Below, piece by piece: positions 34,726-44,784 of a stretch of DNA of 58,846 bases. Within the stretch, counting starts at the first letter, position 1, and each line of letters opens with the position of its first letter. The stretch covers positions 1-58,846 of the forward strand of contig JABTUP010000019.1 in assembly GCA_015075325.1 (NCBI GenBank). The letters run 5' to 3'. The position numbers were made by a program, and so were the translations under genes. The notes under the pieces were generated by a model that worked only from the letters and a program-made list of their open reading frames with translations, had not been told where the DNA came from and ran no database searches. The DNA is from Flavobacteriales bacterium (lineage in GTDB: Bacteria; Bacteroidota; Bacteroidia; Flavobacteriales_E; Vicingaceae).

Positions 34726-35016
34726 ATGAATCGTTTGAAATACTTTTTTTATGTATTAATTGGTCTTAGCATTTGTTTCACATCATGTAAATCGAACCCC
34801 AACAAAGCAAGCGATAAGCAACAAAAAGTGCTAAAAAAACAAGAGGAAGAAAAAGAAAAAGCAAAACAAAAAGCGATAGAAAGAGGAAAAGAACGCCACC
34901 TAAACATTCAAAGTAAAGACACCAGAAAACGGATGAAATCGAACCGAAAAAAGTACAAAAGTGGTGGTCAGCCAGCTCCAAAAAAGAAATTCTTTATTTT
35001 AAGATGGTTTAGTTAG
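34726..35016 (+). CDS. Small lysine-rich lipoprotein of unknown function
   Basis: I do not recognise this 96-residue protein. It has a lipoprotein signal (LSICFTSC, Cys21), then a very charged part rich in Lys, Glu and Gln (about 30-60) that should form a helix or coiled coil, and a basic C-terminus (KSNRKKYKSGGQPAPKKK) ending FFILRWFS. Its TAG stop overlaps the GTG start of the LytTR regulator by one base, so the two are translationally coupled. Confidence 0.65.
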   Translation: MNRLKYFFYVLIGLSICFTSCKSNPNKASDKQQKVLKKQEEEKEKAKQKAIERGKERHLNIQSKDTRKRMKSNRKKYKSGGQPAPKKKFFILRWFS

Positions 35017-35792
35017 TGGAAAAAATTACAGCTATACTAGTTGATGATGAAATGATGGCTCGCGAAAATTTGCGAATGCTACTCAACGAATTTTGTCCCG
35101 AAATAGAAGTAATTGGAACCGCCGAAAATGTTGAGCAAGCCCGAGCATTAATTCAAAGCAAAAAACCAGAAGCTGTTTTTTTAGATATTAGAATGCCCAG
35201 TAATGAAGAAGGTTTAGAACTTTTAGACGATGTAAAATCGAACAACTTTCAGGTGGTTTTTGTTACCGCATTTAAAGAATATGCCATTAAAGCTTTTAAT
35301 GCCAATGCTATTCATTACATTTTAAAACCCATTGATATTGAAGAATTAAAACTTGCAGTAGAAAAACTAATTCAGTATAAAAAAATGTTTGTTGCCGACA
35401 AAAGCAATGTTCAAACTTACCACGAATCGATAAGTAATCTTTCAAAAAATATTCATCATACCGTTACCAATAAAATTACCATTTCGCATTTAAAAGGAAT
35501 TAAAGTAGTGGAAGACAAAACCATTAGCCACATTGAAGGAGAAGGAAATTGCACCACTATTTATTTTAACGATGGCACGCATTTTTTTGATACCCGAACC
35601 CTTAAGGTTTACGAAGAAATGTTAAACCCCGAATATTTTTTTAGAATACATAAAAAATACATCATCAACCTCAATTACCTAACCGATTATTTACATTCCG
35701 ACGGTTATTTTGCTAAACTAAAAAACAACATAAGTTTACCCATTGCTAGAGCAAGAGTTGCCGATTTTCTAAAAAAAATAAAGTCATTGTAA
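35016..35792 (+). CDS. LytTR-family response regulator (first of two)
   Basis: A 258-residue regulator with a receiver domain (about 5-120) and a C-terminal LytTR DNA-binding domain (about 150-255). The receiver has the acidic pair DDE near 9-11, the phospho-acceptor Asp in VFLDIRMPS near 57, and a Lys in LKPID near 108. The LytTR part shows FRIHKKYIINLNYL. It is a transcription factor expected to bind paired direct repeats. The start is GTG at 35016, overlapping the upstream stop. It resembles the next regulator closely in plan, so the two look like paralogues under one kinase. Confidence 0.93.
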   Translation: MEKITAILVDDEMMARENLRMLLNEFCPEIEVIGTAENVEQARALIQSKKPEAVFLDIRMPSNEEGLELLDDVKSNNFQVVFVTAFKEYAIKAFNANAIHYILKPIDIEELKLAVEKLIQYKKMFVADKSNVQTYHESISNLSKNIHHTVTNKITISHLKGIKVVEDKTISHIEGEGNCTTIYFNDGTHFFDTRTLKVYEEMLNPEYFFRIHKKYIINLNYLTDYLHSDGYFAKLKNNISLPIARARVADFLKKIKSL

Positions 35793-35801
35793 GTACATCA
35801 A

Positions 35802-35831
35802 ACCGTTTACTCAACAAAAACTACCGTTTAA
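35802..35831 (+). promoter_or_regulatory. Candidate LytTR binding site: paired ACCGTTTA direct repeats
   Basis: ACCGTTTAC (35802-35810) and ACCGTTTAA (35823-35831) are direct copies with a 21-bp period, two helical turns, so they face the same side of the DNA. LytTR proteins bind 9-bp direct repeats about 12-13 bp apart with a GTT core. The pair sits 31 bp upstream of a candidate promoter for the second LytTR gene. Confidence 0.6.
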
Positions 35832-35862
35832 TAAATCATTACTACCATTGGATTGATAACCA

Positions 35863-35892
35863 TTTGTTGCGAAAACCTTTTTGCTAAATTTA
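35863..35892 (+). promoter_or_regulatory. Candidate promoter of the second LytTR regulator and kinase
   Basis: TTTG (35863-35866) and TAAATTTA (35885-35892, one mismatch to TAnnTTTG) are separated by 18 nt, a suitable spacing. The ATG follows 34 nt later. Confidence 0.5.
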
Positions 35893-35926
35893 GGTAAGAA
35901 TAAGCACTAACTAAACCTTACATCCT

Positions 35927-36679
35927 ATGGAAATTTCAGCTATCATTATTGACGATGAGCAAAATGCTCGTAGCAATTTAAGAATGTTATTAGAAGAGTA
36001 CTGCCCCGAAGTTACTGTGGTTGCCGAAGCTCAATCGGCAAATGAAGCTAGAGAAATGATAGAAATTCATCATCCACAACTGCTCTTTTTAGATATTAAC
36101 ATGCCCAACGAAGACGGTTTTGAATTATTAGATTCGTTACCCGAAAAAGATTTCTCTGTAATTTTTATTACAGCCCACAATCAATTTGCTTTAAAAGCAT
36201 TAAAATCGGGTGCTTTAGACTATATCGAAAAACCAATTGACATTGATGAATTAATTGAGGCGGTTTCAAAAATTAAAATTGAACAACAAAAACCAACCGA
36301 AATAACTGATATGAAGCAATTAGTTGATTTTTTTCAACACCAATCTACAGCTGGAACAATTGCAATTCCAACTCTTTCGGGCTTTGAAATTATTAAAACA
36401 AGTGATATTGTTAGACTTGAAGCCGACGAAAGCTACACCAAAATATTTTTGGCTGATGGCAAAAAATGTACAAGCAGCATGACCATTGCTCGCTACGAAA
36501 AAGTATTGAACAAAAATGTGTTTTTCCGCGTACATAAATCACACATTATCAATACCAAATATCATTTAAAAGAATTTAACCGAAAAAATGGTAACATTGC
36601 CATTATGGACAACGGAACAATCATTCCAATTTCAAGAAGAAAATTGAATGAATTTATTAACGCAATACGCACTTTTTAA
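35927..36679 (+). CDS. LytTR-family response regulator (second of two)
   Basis: A 250-residue regulator with a receiver domain (acidic IIDDEQNAR near 7-15, phospho-acceptor Asp in LLFLDINMPN near 56, Lys in IEKPID near 105) and a LytTR domain (about 145-248; FFRVHKSHIINTKYH). The kinase gene starts 6 nt after its stop, so this is its likely direct partner. A candidate LytTR site and promoter lie in the 134-nt gap before it, which suggests control by itself or by the upstream paralogue. Confidence 0.93.
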   Translation: MEISAIIIDDEQNARSNLRMLLEEYCPEVTVVAEAQSANEAREMIEIHHPQLLFLDINMPNEDGFELLDSLPEKDFSVIFITAHNQFALKALKSGALDYIEKPIDIDELIEAVSKIKIEQQKPTEITDMKQLVDFFQHQSTAGTIAIPTLSGFEIIKTSDIVRLEADESYTKIFLADGKKCTSSMTIARYEKVLNKNVFFRVHKSHIINTKYHLKEFNRKNGNIAIMDNGTIIPISRRKLNEFINAIRTF

Positions 36680-36685
36680 TTGATA

Positions 36686-39661
36686 ATGAGGTTAATCGTT
36701 GGAGTTGTTGGTTTATTGATTATTGCATTAAATTCTTTTGCTCAGCAATACAATTTTGTAAATTATTCTGTTGAACATGGGCTAATTCAATCACAAATAA
36801 ACTCACTTTGCCAAGATAACAAAGGATACATTTGGATTGGAACATTGGGCGGAGTTTCAAAATTTGATGGCAAACATTTTAAAAACTATTCTACAAAAGA
36901 AGGATTAATTAACAATCAGGTAAATGCCATTTTTATGGATAAATCGAACAAAATTTGGTTCGGTTCCTTGGGTGGAGTATCTGTTTATAATGGCAAAAAA
37001 TTTGAAACACTCACTTTTAAACCTGAACTGAGTTCATATTTTGTGTTATCCATTACACAAGACCAAAATGGGGCTATTTGGCTTTCAACCGACGGTGGTG
37101 GAATTGTAAAATACAGTAACGGTGAGTTTTCGTATTATACCGTTTCACCAGAAAATAATGAAAGCAATTATGTACGACACATTTTTTGCGACAAACAAAA
37201 CAACAAATGGCTTTCTACTAAAAAGGGGATTTACCTTTTAACTGCTAAAAATCAAATTAAAGATACTGTTCAAAATATTAATGCTTCACAAGTTTTTCTT
37301 GATAAAAACAAAACCATTTGGTGTTCCACTTTTGGCGATGGAGTATTGAAAATTACAAAAAACACAACAACAAAGATTACTACCGAGTACAACGGGTTGG
37401 TAAACAACCACATCAGATCTTTTATTCCAAAAAAAGATGGCTCTTTTTGGTTTGTTTCTAAATCAGGAATAACCAAATTGTTCAACAATCAAACACAAAA
37501 CTTCTCTATTAAAGACGGTTTAATTGCAAACAACATTAAATGTATAATTGAAGACAGTGAAGGAAACATTTTTATGGGTTCGGATGGCGGTGGGTTGATT
37601 AAATTTACCAATGAAAAATTTGTAAGTTATACTAAATCAGATAGCTTAATAAGCAACACCATCATGTCAATTACAGAAGATCAAAACGGTGCTTTGTGGT
37701 TTTCTTCATACGGAAATGGCGTATGTAAATTAGAAAACAATAGATTCACTTATTTTACCGAAGAAGATGGCTTAGGAAACAATACGGTTTGGTGTAGTTT
37801 AGTTGACAAACAAAACAACGTATGGTTTGGTACTTCTACAGGATTTTCGGTTTATAACGGAAAAAAAATTATTTCCTACGATTCTAAACATGGCTTAAAT
37901 GCAAATAAAGTTTATGCTCTATCACAAGATAACGATGAAAACATTTGGATTGGTTCAAAAGAAGGCTTGTCGGTTTTGTATTTAAAAAAAGATAGTTTAT
38001 ATAATTTTACTACTGAATATCAGCTACCAACCAATATTCGCTCAATTGATATTGAAGACAAAACAACTATTTGGCTATCATCTTCAGAAGGACTTTTTAA
38101 ATTTAATCCCGAAAAAAAACAATACATTAAATACACTACCGAAAACGGCTTGCCCGATAATAGTGTAATGTGTTTAATAAAAGACCAGAAAAAAACCATT
38201 TGGGTTGGAACAAAAAACGGACTAGCTTATTTCGAAAACGACAAATTCATTACTGTTCCAATAGCAAATGATTATCCTTCGAATAATATTAATTTTTTGG
38301 AATTAGATTTAAATAATGATTTATGGATTGGAACAAACAACGGATTATATCAACTAAAAAATTTAAATAAAGAAAACATTACTCCTTCATCTTTTGTTCG
38401 CTACTCTAATTTAGATGGGTTGAAAAGTTTAGAATGCAACCAAAACGCTGCTTTTATTGATAGTAAAAACAATTTGTGGTTTGGAACAAACACAGGGCTT
38501 ACAAAACATACCATAAAAAAAGAAACGGAGGTTATTTATTTACCCAAGATTAACCTAAAAGAAATTCGTTTGTTCTTTGAACCACAAAACTGGGAAAAGT
38601 TTACCAAAGAATTTGATGAAAATAACTTACCCAAAAACCTGATTTTACCTTACAACAAAAACCATTTAACTTTTGATTTTGATGGAATTTACCACAAAAG
38701 TCCTGATAAGGTTCGTTTTAAATTTAAATTAACTGGTTTTGATGATGATTGGCAACCCATAACAACCGCAAATTTTGTTACATATTCCAACATTCCTGCT
38801 GGCGAATATACCTTTGAGTTAATAGCATCAGTAGATTTAGAGAACTGGACAACTCCTATTCAGTTTAATGTTACTATTAAACCCCCATTTTGGTTTACTT
38901 GGTGGTTTTATCTATTGGTTTTTATTGCTTTAGCAGGAATAACCTGGTTAATTATGGAATTGCGTATTAAAGCCCTTAAAAAAGAACAAGCTACACAGTT
39001 AATTATTGATCAAGCAAAAATGTTATCGCTTGAGCAGCAGGCTTTAAATGCTAGTTTAAACCGTCATTTCATCTTTAACTCCTTAAATTCTATTCAATAC
39101 TATATTAACCGACAAGATAAAATTTCGGCTAATAAATACCTAACCAGTTTTGCTAAGTTGGTTCGTAAAAATTTAGATAGTTCGCTCGAAAACGAAGTGG
39201 ATATTGACGAAGAAATTGAACGAATTGAGCTTTACTTAAAACTAGAACAAATGCGTTTTCAAGAAAAGTTCGACTATAAAATTGAGTGTAGCGACAACAT
39301 TAGAAACAACTCCATCAAAATTCCTTCGATGTTGTTACAACCCTATATCGAAAACTCTATTTGGCACGGCATTCTTCCATCAGAAAATCATGGAAACATT
39401 TTAGTTAAAATTATCAAAGTAGATAATAAACTTATAATTACCATAACCGATAATGGAGTTGGAATTGAAACCAGTTTAAAAGAAAAGAAAGACAAAAAAC
39501 AATTGCATGTTTCTAAAGGAATGGAACTTACCAAAGGCAGAATTAACCTAATTAACCGAATTACATCAAAAAAATGCTTTATAAAAGGTCCTTACCAAAT
39601 TTACGATGCCACCAAAAAAGTTGCAGGTACGGAAGTTTCGATAACTATTGAGTTGGATTAA
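36686..39661 (+). CDS. Two-component sensor histidine kinase with extracytoplasmic propeller and Y_Y_Y domain
   Basis: A 991-residue sensor. After a signal sequence (LLIIALNSFAQ) come some 12-14 short propeller repeats (about 25-610), each with I.WIGT..G(G/L)..(F/Y) strands, the two-component-regulator propeller type. A Y_Y_Y domain follows (about 640-730; FKLTGFDDDWQ, YTFELIAS), then one transmembrane helix (about 735-760) and a LytS-type kinase with the phospho-His in LNRHFIFNSLNSI near 790. The ATPase has NSIWHGI near 888 and DNGVGIE near 923. It should sense a periplasmic ligand and phosphorylate the LytTR regulators. ATG at 36686 is preferred over a TTG two codons upstream. The ligand is unknown. 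Its stop is only 4 nt from that of convergent clpX. Confidence 0.93.
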   Translation: MRLIVGVVGLLIIALNSFAQQYNFVNYSVEHGLIQSQINSLCQDNKGYIWIGTLGGVSKFDGKHFKNYSTKEGLINNQVNAIFMDKSNKIWFGSLGGVSVYNGKKFETLTFKPELSSYFVLSITQDQNGAIWLSTDGGGIVKYSNGEFSYYTVSPENNESNYVRHIFCDKQNNKWLSTKKGIYLLTAKNQIKDTVQNINASQVFLDKNKTIWCSTFGDGVLKITKNTTTKITTEYNGLVNNHIRSFIPKKDGSFWFVSKSGITKLFNNQTQNFSIKDGLIANNIKCIIEDSEGNIFMGSDGGGLIKFTNEKFVSYTKSDSLISNTIMSITEDQNGALWFSSYGNGVCKLENNRFTYFTEEDGLGNNTVWCSLVDKQNNVWFGTSTGFSVYNGKKIISYDSKHGLNANKVYALSQDNDENIWIGSKEGLSVLYLKKDSLYNFTTEYQLPTNIRSIDIEDKTTIWLSSSEGLFKFNPEKKQYIKYTTENGLPDNSVMCLIKDQKKTIWVGTKNGLAYFENDKFITVPIANDYPSNNINFLELDLNNDLWIGTNNGLYQLKNLNKENITPSSFVRYSNLDGLKSLECNQNAAFIDSKNNLWFGTNTGLTKHTIKKETEVIYLPKINLKEIRLFFEPQNWEKFTKEFDENNLPKNLILPYNKNHLTFDFDGIYHKSPDKVRFKFKLTGFDDDWQPITTANFVTYSNIPAGEYTFELIASVDLENWTTPIQFNVTIKPPFWFTWWFYLLVFIALAGITWLIMELRIKALKKEQATQLIIDQAKMLSLEQQALNASLNRHFIFNSLNSIQYYINRQDKISANKYLTSFAKLVRKNLDSSLENEVDIDEEIERIELYLKLEQMRFQEKFDYKIECSDNIRNNSIKIPSMLLQPYIENSIWHGILPSENHGNILVKIIKVDNKLIITITDNGVGIETSLKEKKDKKQLHVSKGMELTKGRINLINRITSKKCFIKGPYQIYDATKKVAGTEVSITIELD

Positions 39662-39665
39662 AATA

Positions 39666-40901
39666 TTACGCTACCTTTAAACTCGACAGTTTCGTTTTTT
39701 TGAATTTTTCTTCAGCAAAAGCTAAAGTAATTTTAAATTCCTTATTGGTTTTATCCGAAGGCATTTCGTACATCGCATCTAACATAATAGCTTCGCAAAT
39801 AGAACGTAAACCTCTTGCCCCCAATTTGTATTCCATTGCTTTTTCAACAATAAAATCTAATACTTCTTTATCAAAAGAAAGTTTAATGTTGTCCATTTCA
39901 AACAATTGAACATATTGTTTTATAATGGAATTTTTTGGCTCGGTTAAAATTCTTCTGAGTGTTGTTTTATCTAATGGGTTTAAATGCGACAAAATGGGTA
40001 ATCGACCAATTAATTCGGGAATCAAACCAAATGCTTTAACATCTTGTGGTGAAATGTATTGCAATAAGTTTTCCTCATCATATTCTTCACGTTCGGTAGA
40101 TTTATATCCAATAACCTGAGTTTGTAATCGGTTTGCAATTTTTCGGGTAATTCCATCAAATGCACCGCCACAAATAAATAAAATATTTTTTGTTTCAACA
40201 GTTATAAGCTTTTGCTCCGGATGTTTTCTTCCACCTTGTGGCGGAACATTTACTGCAGAACCTTCCAATAGTTTTAACAATGCTTGTTGCACACCTTCTC
40301 CTGAAACATCTCTTGTTATAGATGCATTATCACTTTTTCGTGCAATTTTATCAATTTCATCAATAAATACTATTCCGCGTTGTGCAGCTTCAACATTGTA
40401 ATCGGCAGCCTGTAAAAGTCGAGTTAATATGCTTTCTACATCTTCACCTACATAACCCGCTTCGGTTAAAATAGTTGCATCAGCAATACAAAAAGGCACA
40501 TTTAATAATCGGGCAATGGTTTTTGCTAAAAGGGTTTTTCCTGTTCCTGTTTCGCCAACTAATAATATATTCGATTTTTCAATTTCTACCTCATCATTCT
40601 TTTTTAAGATAGCATGTGTTAATCGTTTGTAATGATTATAAACAGCAACCGATAATACTTTTTTTGCATCATCTTGTCCTATTACATATTCATCTAAATG
40701 AGCTTTAATTTCAATAGGTTTCAACAATTGTAATTTCGAAGAAAACTCTTTGTTCGATTTTCCAGAAACTTCTTCTTTAACGATGGTTTGTGCCTGTGTT
40801 ACACAATGATTACAAATATGCCCCGTAACTCCTGCAATCATTACATCCACTTCGCTTTTTGGGCGACCACAAAACGAACATTTTACTTGTGTTTTTTCCA
40901 T
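39666..40901 (-). CDS. clpX: ATP-dependent Clp protease ATP-binding subunit ClpX
   Basis: A 411-residue AAA+ unfoldase that feeds proteins to ClpP in the cytoplasm. The N-terminal zinc-binding domain has Cys8, Cys11, Cys30 and Cys33. Walker A is GETGTGKT near 115 and Walker B is [11 protein letters not shown]. Sensor and pore segments ([14 protein letters not shown]) are present. clpP is not adjacent. It follows carA by 10 nt at the end of the ribosomal-operon strand. Confidence 0.97.
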   Translation of the reverse strand: MEKTQVKCSFCGRPKSEVDVMIAGVTGHICNHCVTQAQTIVKEEVSGKSNKEFSSKLQLLKPIEIKAHLDEYVIGQDDAKKVLSVAVYNHYKRLTHAILKKNDEVEIEKSNILLVGETGTGKTLLAKTIARLLNVPFCIADATILTEAGYVGEDVESILTRLLQAADYNVEAAQRGIVFIDEIDKIARKSDNASITRDVSGEGVQQALLKLLEGSAVNVPPQGGRKHPEQKLITVETKNILFICGGAFDGITRKIANRLQTQVIGYKSTEREEYDEENLLQYISPQDVKAFGLIPELIGRLPILSHLNPLDKTTLRRILTEPKNSIIKQYVQLFEMDNIKLSFDKEVLDFIVEKAMEYKLGARGLRSICEAIMLDAMYEMPSDKTNKEFKITLAFAEEKFKKTKLSSLKVA

Positions 40902-40911
40902 GTTGATTAAA

Positions 40912-42030
40912 TTATGCCGAAACTCTTACTTTAGATTTCACTAAATTTTCTACAAAACTATCAAATAAATATCTTGAATCATGTGGACCAGGTGATGATT
41001 CTGGATGATATTGAACTGAAAAAACCGATTTATCTTTCAGTCTCAATCCTGCCAATGTATCATCGTTTAAGTGTTTATGTGTTACCACAATATCATTACG
41101 ATTTAAAGCTTCGTTCATGTTTACCACAAAACCATGATTTTGAGAAGTAACCTCTCCTTTACCTGTTTCTAAGTTTAACACTGGATGATTACACCCTCTA
41201 TGTCCGTTGTGCATTTTAGATGTGGTTAAACCACAAGAAATAGCCAAGATTTGATGTCCTAAGCAAATACCAAAAACTGGTAATCCTGAATCTTTTATTT
41301 TTGTTACATTATCAATTTGAAATTGCATTACAGAAGGATCGCCTGGTCCGTTGGACAGCATAAATCCATCTGGATTCCATTCCATCATCTCTTCATAAGT
41401 TGCCTGCATTGGAAACACTTTTAAATAACAATCTCTCTCAGCTAAACATCTTAATATATTTTTCTTTACACCGAAATCGTAAACTGCAACTTTATGTTTT
41501 GCATTTTCATTTCCAAAATAAAAAGCTTCTTTGGTACAAACTTTCGATGACAATTCTAATCCATCCATTGATGGAACTTTATTTAAGCGATTTTTTAATT
41601 CTTCTATATCAAAAATTTCGGAAGAAATGATTGCATTCATTGCACCTTTGCTACGAATATGACGAACAATTGCTCTGGTATCAACATCTGAAATACCAAC
41701 AATTTTATCTCGCTCAAAATACTCTTGTAATGAAGAATTAGCTGATGGTCTTGAATAAACTTCTGAAAACTTTTTACAAACCAACCCTGCAATATTTACG
41801 TGGTCAGATTCTACTTCGTTATCAGAAACTCCATAGTTGCCAATATGCGAAGTTGTTGCCACTAAAATTTGCCCAAAATAAGATGGGTCGGTAAAAATTT
41901 CTTGGTAACCAGTCATTCCAGTATTAAAGCATATTTCGCCGGTGGTTGTACCAATAAAACCAGCTGCTTTTCCTTCAAAAACGGTTCCGTCTTGTAATAA
42001 TAAAATAGCTTTTGTTGATTTGTTTTCCAT
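40912..42030 (-). CDS. carA: Carbamoyl-phosphate synthase small subunit CarA
   Basis: A 372-residue glutamine amidotransferase subunit that hydrolyses glutamine and supplies ammonia to CarB for arginine and pyrimidine synthesis. The nucleophile Cys256 is in GICLGHQ, and the His/Glu pair is in [13 protein letters not shown] near the end. The N-terminal CarA domain has [15 protein letters not shown]. It lies after rplQ beyond a terminator; carB is not in the window. Confidence 0.97.
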   Translation of the reverse strand: MENKSTKAILLLQDGTVFEGKAAGFIGTTTGEICFNTGMTGYQEIFTDPSYFGQILVATTSHIGNYGVSDNEVESDHVNIAGLVCKKFSEVYSRPSANSSLQEYFERDKIVGISDVDTRAIVRHIRSKGAMNAIISSEIFDIEELKNRLNKVPSMDGLELSSKVCTKEAFYFGNENAKHKVAVYDFGVKKNILRCLAERDCYLKVFPMQATYEEMMEWNPDGFMLSNGPGDPSVMQFQIDNVTKIKDSGLPVFGICLGHQILAISCGLTTSKMHNGHRGCNHPVLNLETGKGEVTSQNHGFVVNMNEALNRNDIVVTHKHLNDDTLAGLRLKDKSVFSVQYHPESSPGPHDSRYLFDSFVENLVKSKVRVSA

Positions 42031-42056
42031 AAAAAACGATACTTGTTTGCAAAAAA

Positions 42057-42087
42057 AAAGGATAAAGCAAATTTACTTTATCCTTTT
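42057..42087 (-). terminator. Terminator of the ribosomal protein operon after rplQ
   Basis: AAAAGGATAAAG (42057-42068) and CTTTATCCTTTT (42076-42087) form a perfect 12-bp stem. On the minus strand it is followed by nine T. It separates rplQ from carA. Confidence 0.88.
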
Positions 42088-42116
42088 CTTATTATCTAAA
42101 AATTAAACTTCAAATC

Positions 42117-42662
42117 TTAATCTTTTTTTTCTTCTGCGTTTGAATCAGTTGCTTCACTATTGTTTTCTTCAGCTGTATCAACTATTGGCTCTTCTGTTGC
42201 AACAACTTCAGCAGCTTTAGCTTCAGTTCCTTCTGCTTTTTTAGCACTTGGTTTTCTTCTTCTTGTTGATGTAGCTTTTTTCTTAACATCTTTCAACATG
42301 TTTTCGTTGTAGTCAACTAACTCAATAAAACACATTTCAGCGTTATCACCAATTCTATTACCAGTTTTTAAAATTCTAGTATAGCCTCCTGGTCTGTCAG
42401 CAACTTTTACAGCAACATCTCTAAACAATTCTGTTACTGCTTCTTTACTTTTTAAATAGCTAAACACAACTCTTCTTGAGTGAGTAGAATCAGTTTTAGC
42501 TTTAGTAATTAATGGCTCAACATATAGTTTTAAAGCTTTTGCTTTAGCTAAAGTAGTGTTAATTTTTTTATGCTCGATAAGAGAACATGCCATATTCGAA
42601 AGCATCGCTTTTCTGTGGCCTGATTTTCTACCTAAGTGGTTTACTTTCTTTCCGTGTCTCAT
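42117..42662 (-). CDS. rplQ: Ribosomal protein bL17
   Basis: The first ~120 residues are a normal bL17 ([20 protein letters not shown]). A ~60-residue tail follows, first basic ([16 protein letters not shown]) and then acidic and alanine-rich, ending EEKKD. Such tails are common in Bacteroidota and probably extend off the 50S surface. Last gene of the operon, 5 nt after rpoA, with a terminator downstream. Confidence 0.97.
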   Translation of the reverse strand: MRHGKKVNHLGRKSGHRKAMLSNMACSLIEHKKINTTLAKAKALKLYVEPLITKAKTDSTHSRRVVFSYLKSKEAVTELFRDVAVKVADRPGGYTRILKTGNRIGDNAEMCFIELVDYNENMLKDVKKKATSTRRRKPSAKKAEGTEAKAAEVVATEEPIVDTAEENNSEATDSNAEEKKD

Positions 42663-42667
42663 TTCTT

Positions 42668-43660
42668 TTACTCCTTATCTAATTTATAGGCAGCAACATT
42701 CATTCCGAAGTTTAAGCCTTTGTTTTCAACTAACTCATCTAATTCAGTTAACGATTTTTTACCGAAGTTTCTGAATTTTAATAAGTCATTTTTATTAAAT
42801 TGAACTAAATCACCTAAAGTATCAACATCAGCAGCTTTTAAGCAGTTTAATGCTCTAACTGATAAATCCATATCTATCAATTTAGTTTTTAATAACTGTC
42901 TCATGTGAAGTGAATCTTCATCAAATTCTTCAACTGAAGATTTTTCTTCGGTATCTAAAGTAATTCTCTCATCAGAGAATAACATAAAGTGGTGAATTAA
43001 AATCTTAGCAGCTTCTTTAAGAGCTTCTTTTGGATGAATTGAACCATCAGTAGTAATTTCAAAAACCAATTTCTCAAAGTCGGTTTTTTGACCTACTCTA
43101 TAGTTTTCGATATTGTATTTCACATTCTTAATAGGAGTGTGAATAGAATCAATTGCAATTACACCGATACTAGATTCTGATGATTGGTTATCTTCAGAAG
43201 GAACATAACCTCTACCTTTATTAATAGTTAATTCTAATTGTAATTTAACTGATTTTTCCATGTTACAAATAACATGATCAGTATTTAATACTTGGAAAGC
43301 TGAAGTAAATTTACCTATGTCTCCGGCAGTTAAAGTTTCTTGACCGCTTATTGAAACAATAAGTTTTTCGTTTTCAGTATCTTCAATTTGTTGTTTAAAA
43401 CGAACTTGTTTTAAGTTTAAGATGATTTGAGTTACATCTTCAACAACACCTTTTATAGTAGAAAACTCGTGGTCTACTCCTTCGATTTTTACAGAGGTTA
43501 CCGCAAATCCTTCAAGTGAGTTTAATAAAACTCTTCTTAAAGCATTTCCTATGGTTATACCATAACCTGGTTCTAACGGACGAAACTCAAAAGTTCCGAA
43601 ATATTCGTCAGAATTAATCATGATTACTTTATCTGGTTTTTGGAAATCTAAAATGGCCAT
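42668..43660 (-). CDS. rpoA: RNA polymerase alpha subunit
   Basis: A 330-residue alpha subunit. The N-terminal domain dimerises and holds beta and beta' ([22 protein letters not shown] near 32-53). The C-terminal domain (about 250-325; [26 protein letters not shown]) contacts upstream DNA and regulators. It lies between rpsD and rplQ, as in the standard alpha operon. Confidence 0.98.
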   Translation of the reverse strand: MAILDFQKPDKVIMINSDEYFGTFEFRPLEPGYGITIGNALRRVLLNSLEGFAVTSVKIEGVDHEFSTIKGVVEDVTQIILNLKQVRFKQQIEDTENEKLIVSISGQETLTAGDIGKFTSAFQVLNTDHVICNMEKSVKLQLELTINKGRGYVPSEDNQSSESSIGVIAIDSIHTPIKNVKYNIENYRVGQKTDFEKLVFEITTDGSIHPKEALKEAAKILIHHFMLFSDERITLDTEEKSSVEEFDEDSLHMRQLLKTKLIDMDLSVRALNCLKAADVDTLGDLVQFNKNDLLKFRNFGKKSLTELDELVENKGLNFGMNVAAYKLDKE

Positions 43661-43680
43661 AGTTTTTATTTTGTTAAAAA

Positions 43681-44286
43681 TTATTTAGAGTAAAGCTCTA
43701 CAATTAATTGTTCTTTAATGTTTTCAGGGATTTGTTGTCTTTCTGGAGTTTTAATAAATCTACCTGTCATTGTTTGTTTATCCCAATCTAACCATTCAGA
43801 TTTAACTGGATGAGAAGATAGTGAAGAGGTAATAGCCTCTAGTGATTTAGATTTTTCTCTAACACCGATAACATCTCCTTCGTTTACAATGTATGATGGA
43901 ATGTTAACTAATTTACCATTTACTGTAATATGTCTGTGAGAAACTAATTGACGAGCACCACTTCTAGTTGGAGCAATTCCTAAACGGAATACCACGTTAT
44001 CTAAACGAGATTCACAGAATTTAAGTAAATTCTCACCTGTAATACCTTTGGTTCTTGAAGCACGATTGAATAAGTTTTCAAATTGTTTTTCTAAAATACC
44101 ATAAGTGTATTTAGCTTTTTGTTTTTCTGCTAATTGGATAGCATATTCTGATTGTTTTCCTCTTCTTTTACTAGGACCATGTTGTCCTGGAGGATAATTC
44201 TTTTTTTCCAAAACTTTATCCGCACCAAAAATTGGTTCTCTAAATTTTCTTGCGATTTTGGATTTTGGACCTCTATATCTTGCCAT
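43681..44286 (-). CDS. rpsD: Ribosomal protein uS4
   Basis: A 201-residue uS4, a primary 16S rRNA binder of the 30S body. The S4-type RNA-binding loop is [21 protein letters not shown]. The N-terminus ([20 protein letters not shown]) lacks the CxxC zinc ligands, so it is the zinc-free form. An 88-nt structured gap precedes it, the longest spacing in this part of the operon, and might be an autoregulatory leader. Confidence 0.98.
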   Translation of the reverse strand: MARYRGPKSKIARKFREPIFGADKVLEKKNYPPGQHGPSKRRGKQSEYAIQLAEKQKAKYTYGILEKQFENLFNRASRTKGITGENLLKFCESRLDNVVFRLGIAPTRSGARQLVSHRHITVNGKLVNIPSYIVNEGDVIGVREKSKSLEAITSSLSSHPVKSEWLDWDKQTMTGRFIKTPERQQIPENIKEQLIVELYSK

Positions 44287-44301
44287 TGTTTGTTTGTTTT
44301 T

Positions 44302-44355
44302 GAAAGGAAAATTATGAATTAAGGTCAGTATCCTTCGATAACTTAAATTCCTTTC
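44302..44355 (-). promoter_or_regulatory. Nested hairpin in the rpsK-rpsD gap, candidate uS4 leader
   Basis: On the RNA, GAAAGG pairs with CCUUUC (outer stem), AAUUUAAG with CUUAAUU (inner stem), and AAGG with CCUU at the tip. An internal loop lies on the 3' side. The structure occupies most of the 88 nt between rpsK and rpsD and ends 15 nt before the rpsD ATG. uS4 represses its own operon through leader RNAs in several phyla. Confidence 0.45.
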
Positions 44356-44374
44356 GGTTTATATTAATTAATTA

Positions 44375-44761
44375 CTATACTCTTCTTCTTTTTGGAGGAC
44401 GACAACCATTGTGTGGTAGTGGAGTAATGTCTACTATCTCTGTTACCAAAATTCCTGCATTGTGAATTGTTCTGATTGCAGATTCTCTTCCTGCTCCTGG
44501 ACCTTTTACAAAAACTTTAACTTTTCTTAAGCCGTTTTCGTAAGCTTCTTTAGCACAATCAGCAGCAGCTAACTGAGCTGCATAAGGTGTATTCTTTTTT
44601 GAACCCTTAAAACCCATTTTTCCTGCTGAAGACCAAGATATCACCTGTCCATTATTGTTTGTTAAGCTAACAATAATATTATTAAAAGAAGCATGAATGT
44701 GAGCTTGTCCGCTCGCTTCAATAATTACCTTCTTTTTCTTCTTTACGTTTGTTTTTGCCAT
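44375..44761 (-). CDS. rpsK: Ribosomal protein uS11
   Basis: A 128-residue uS11 of the 30S platform, with the conserved [18 protein letters not shown] and the C-terminal [18 protein letters not shown]. The 5' neighbour is rpsM, 23 nt away. The NG sequence in the HNGC segment is the site that is often converted to isoaspartate in this protein. Confidence 0.98.
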   Translation of the reverse strand: MAKTNVKKKKKVIIEASGQAHIHASFNNIIVSLTNNNGQVISWSSAGKMGFKGSKKNTPYAAQLAAADCAKEAYENGLRKVKVFVKGPGAGRESAIRTIHNAGILVTEIVDITPLPHNGCRPPKRRRV

Positions 44762-44784
44762 TTTTATAAAGACTCTATATTAAA

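Noticed and set aside
39662..39665. Missing terminator between the histidine kinase and clpX as a special regulatory overlap
   Set aside because: Convergent genes with 4 nt between stops are common in compact genomes; no further signal is visible.
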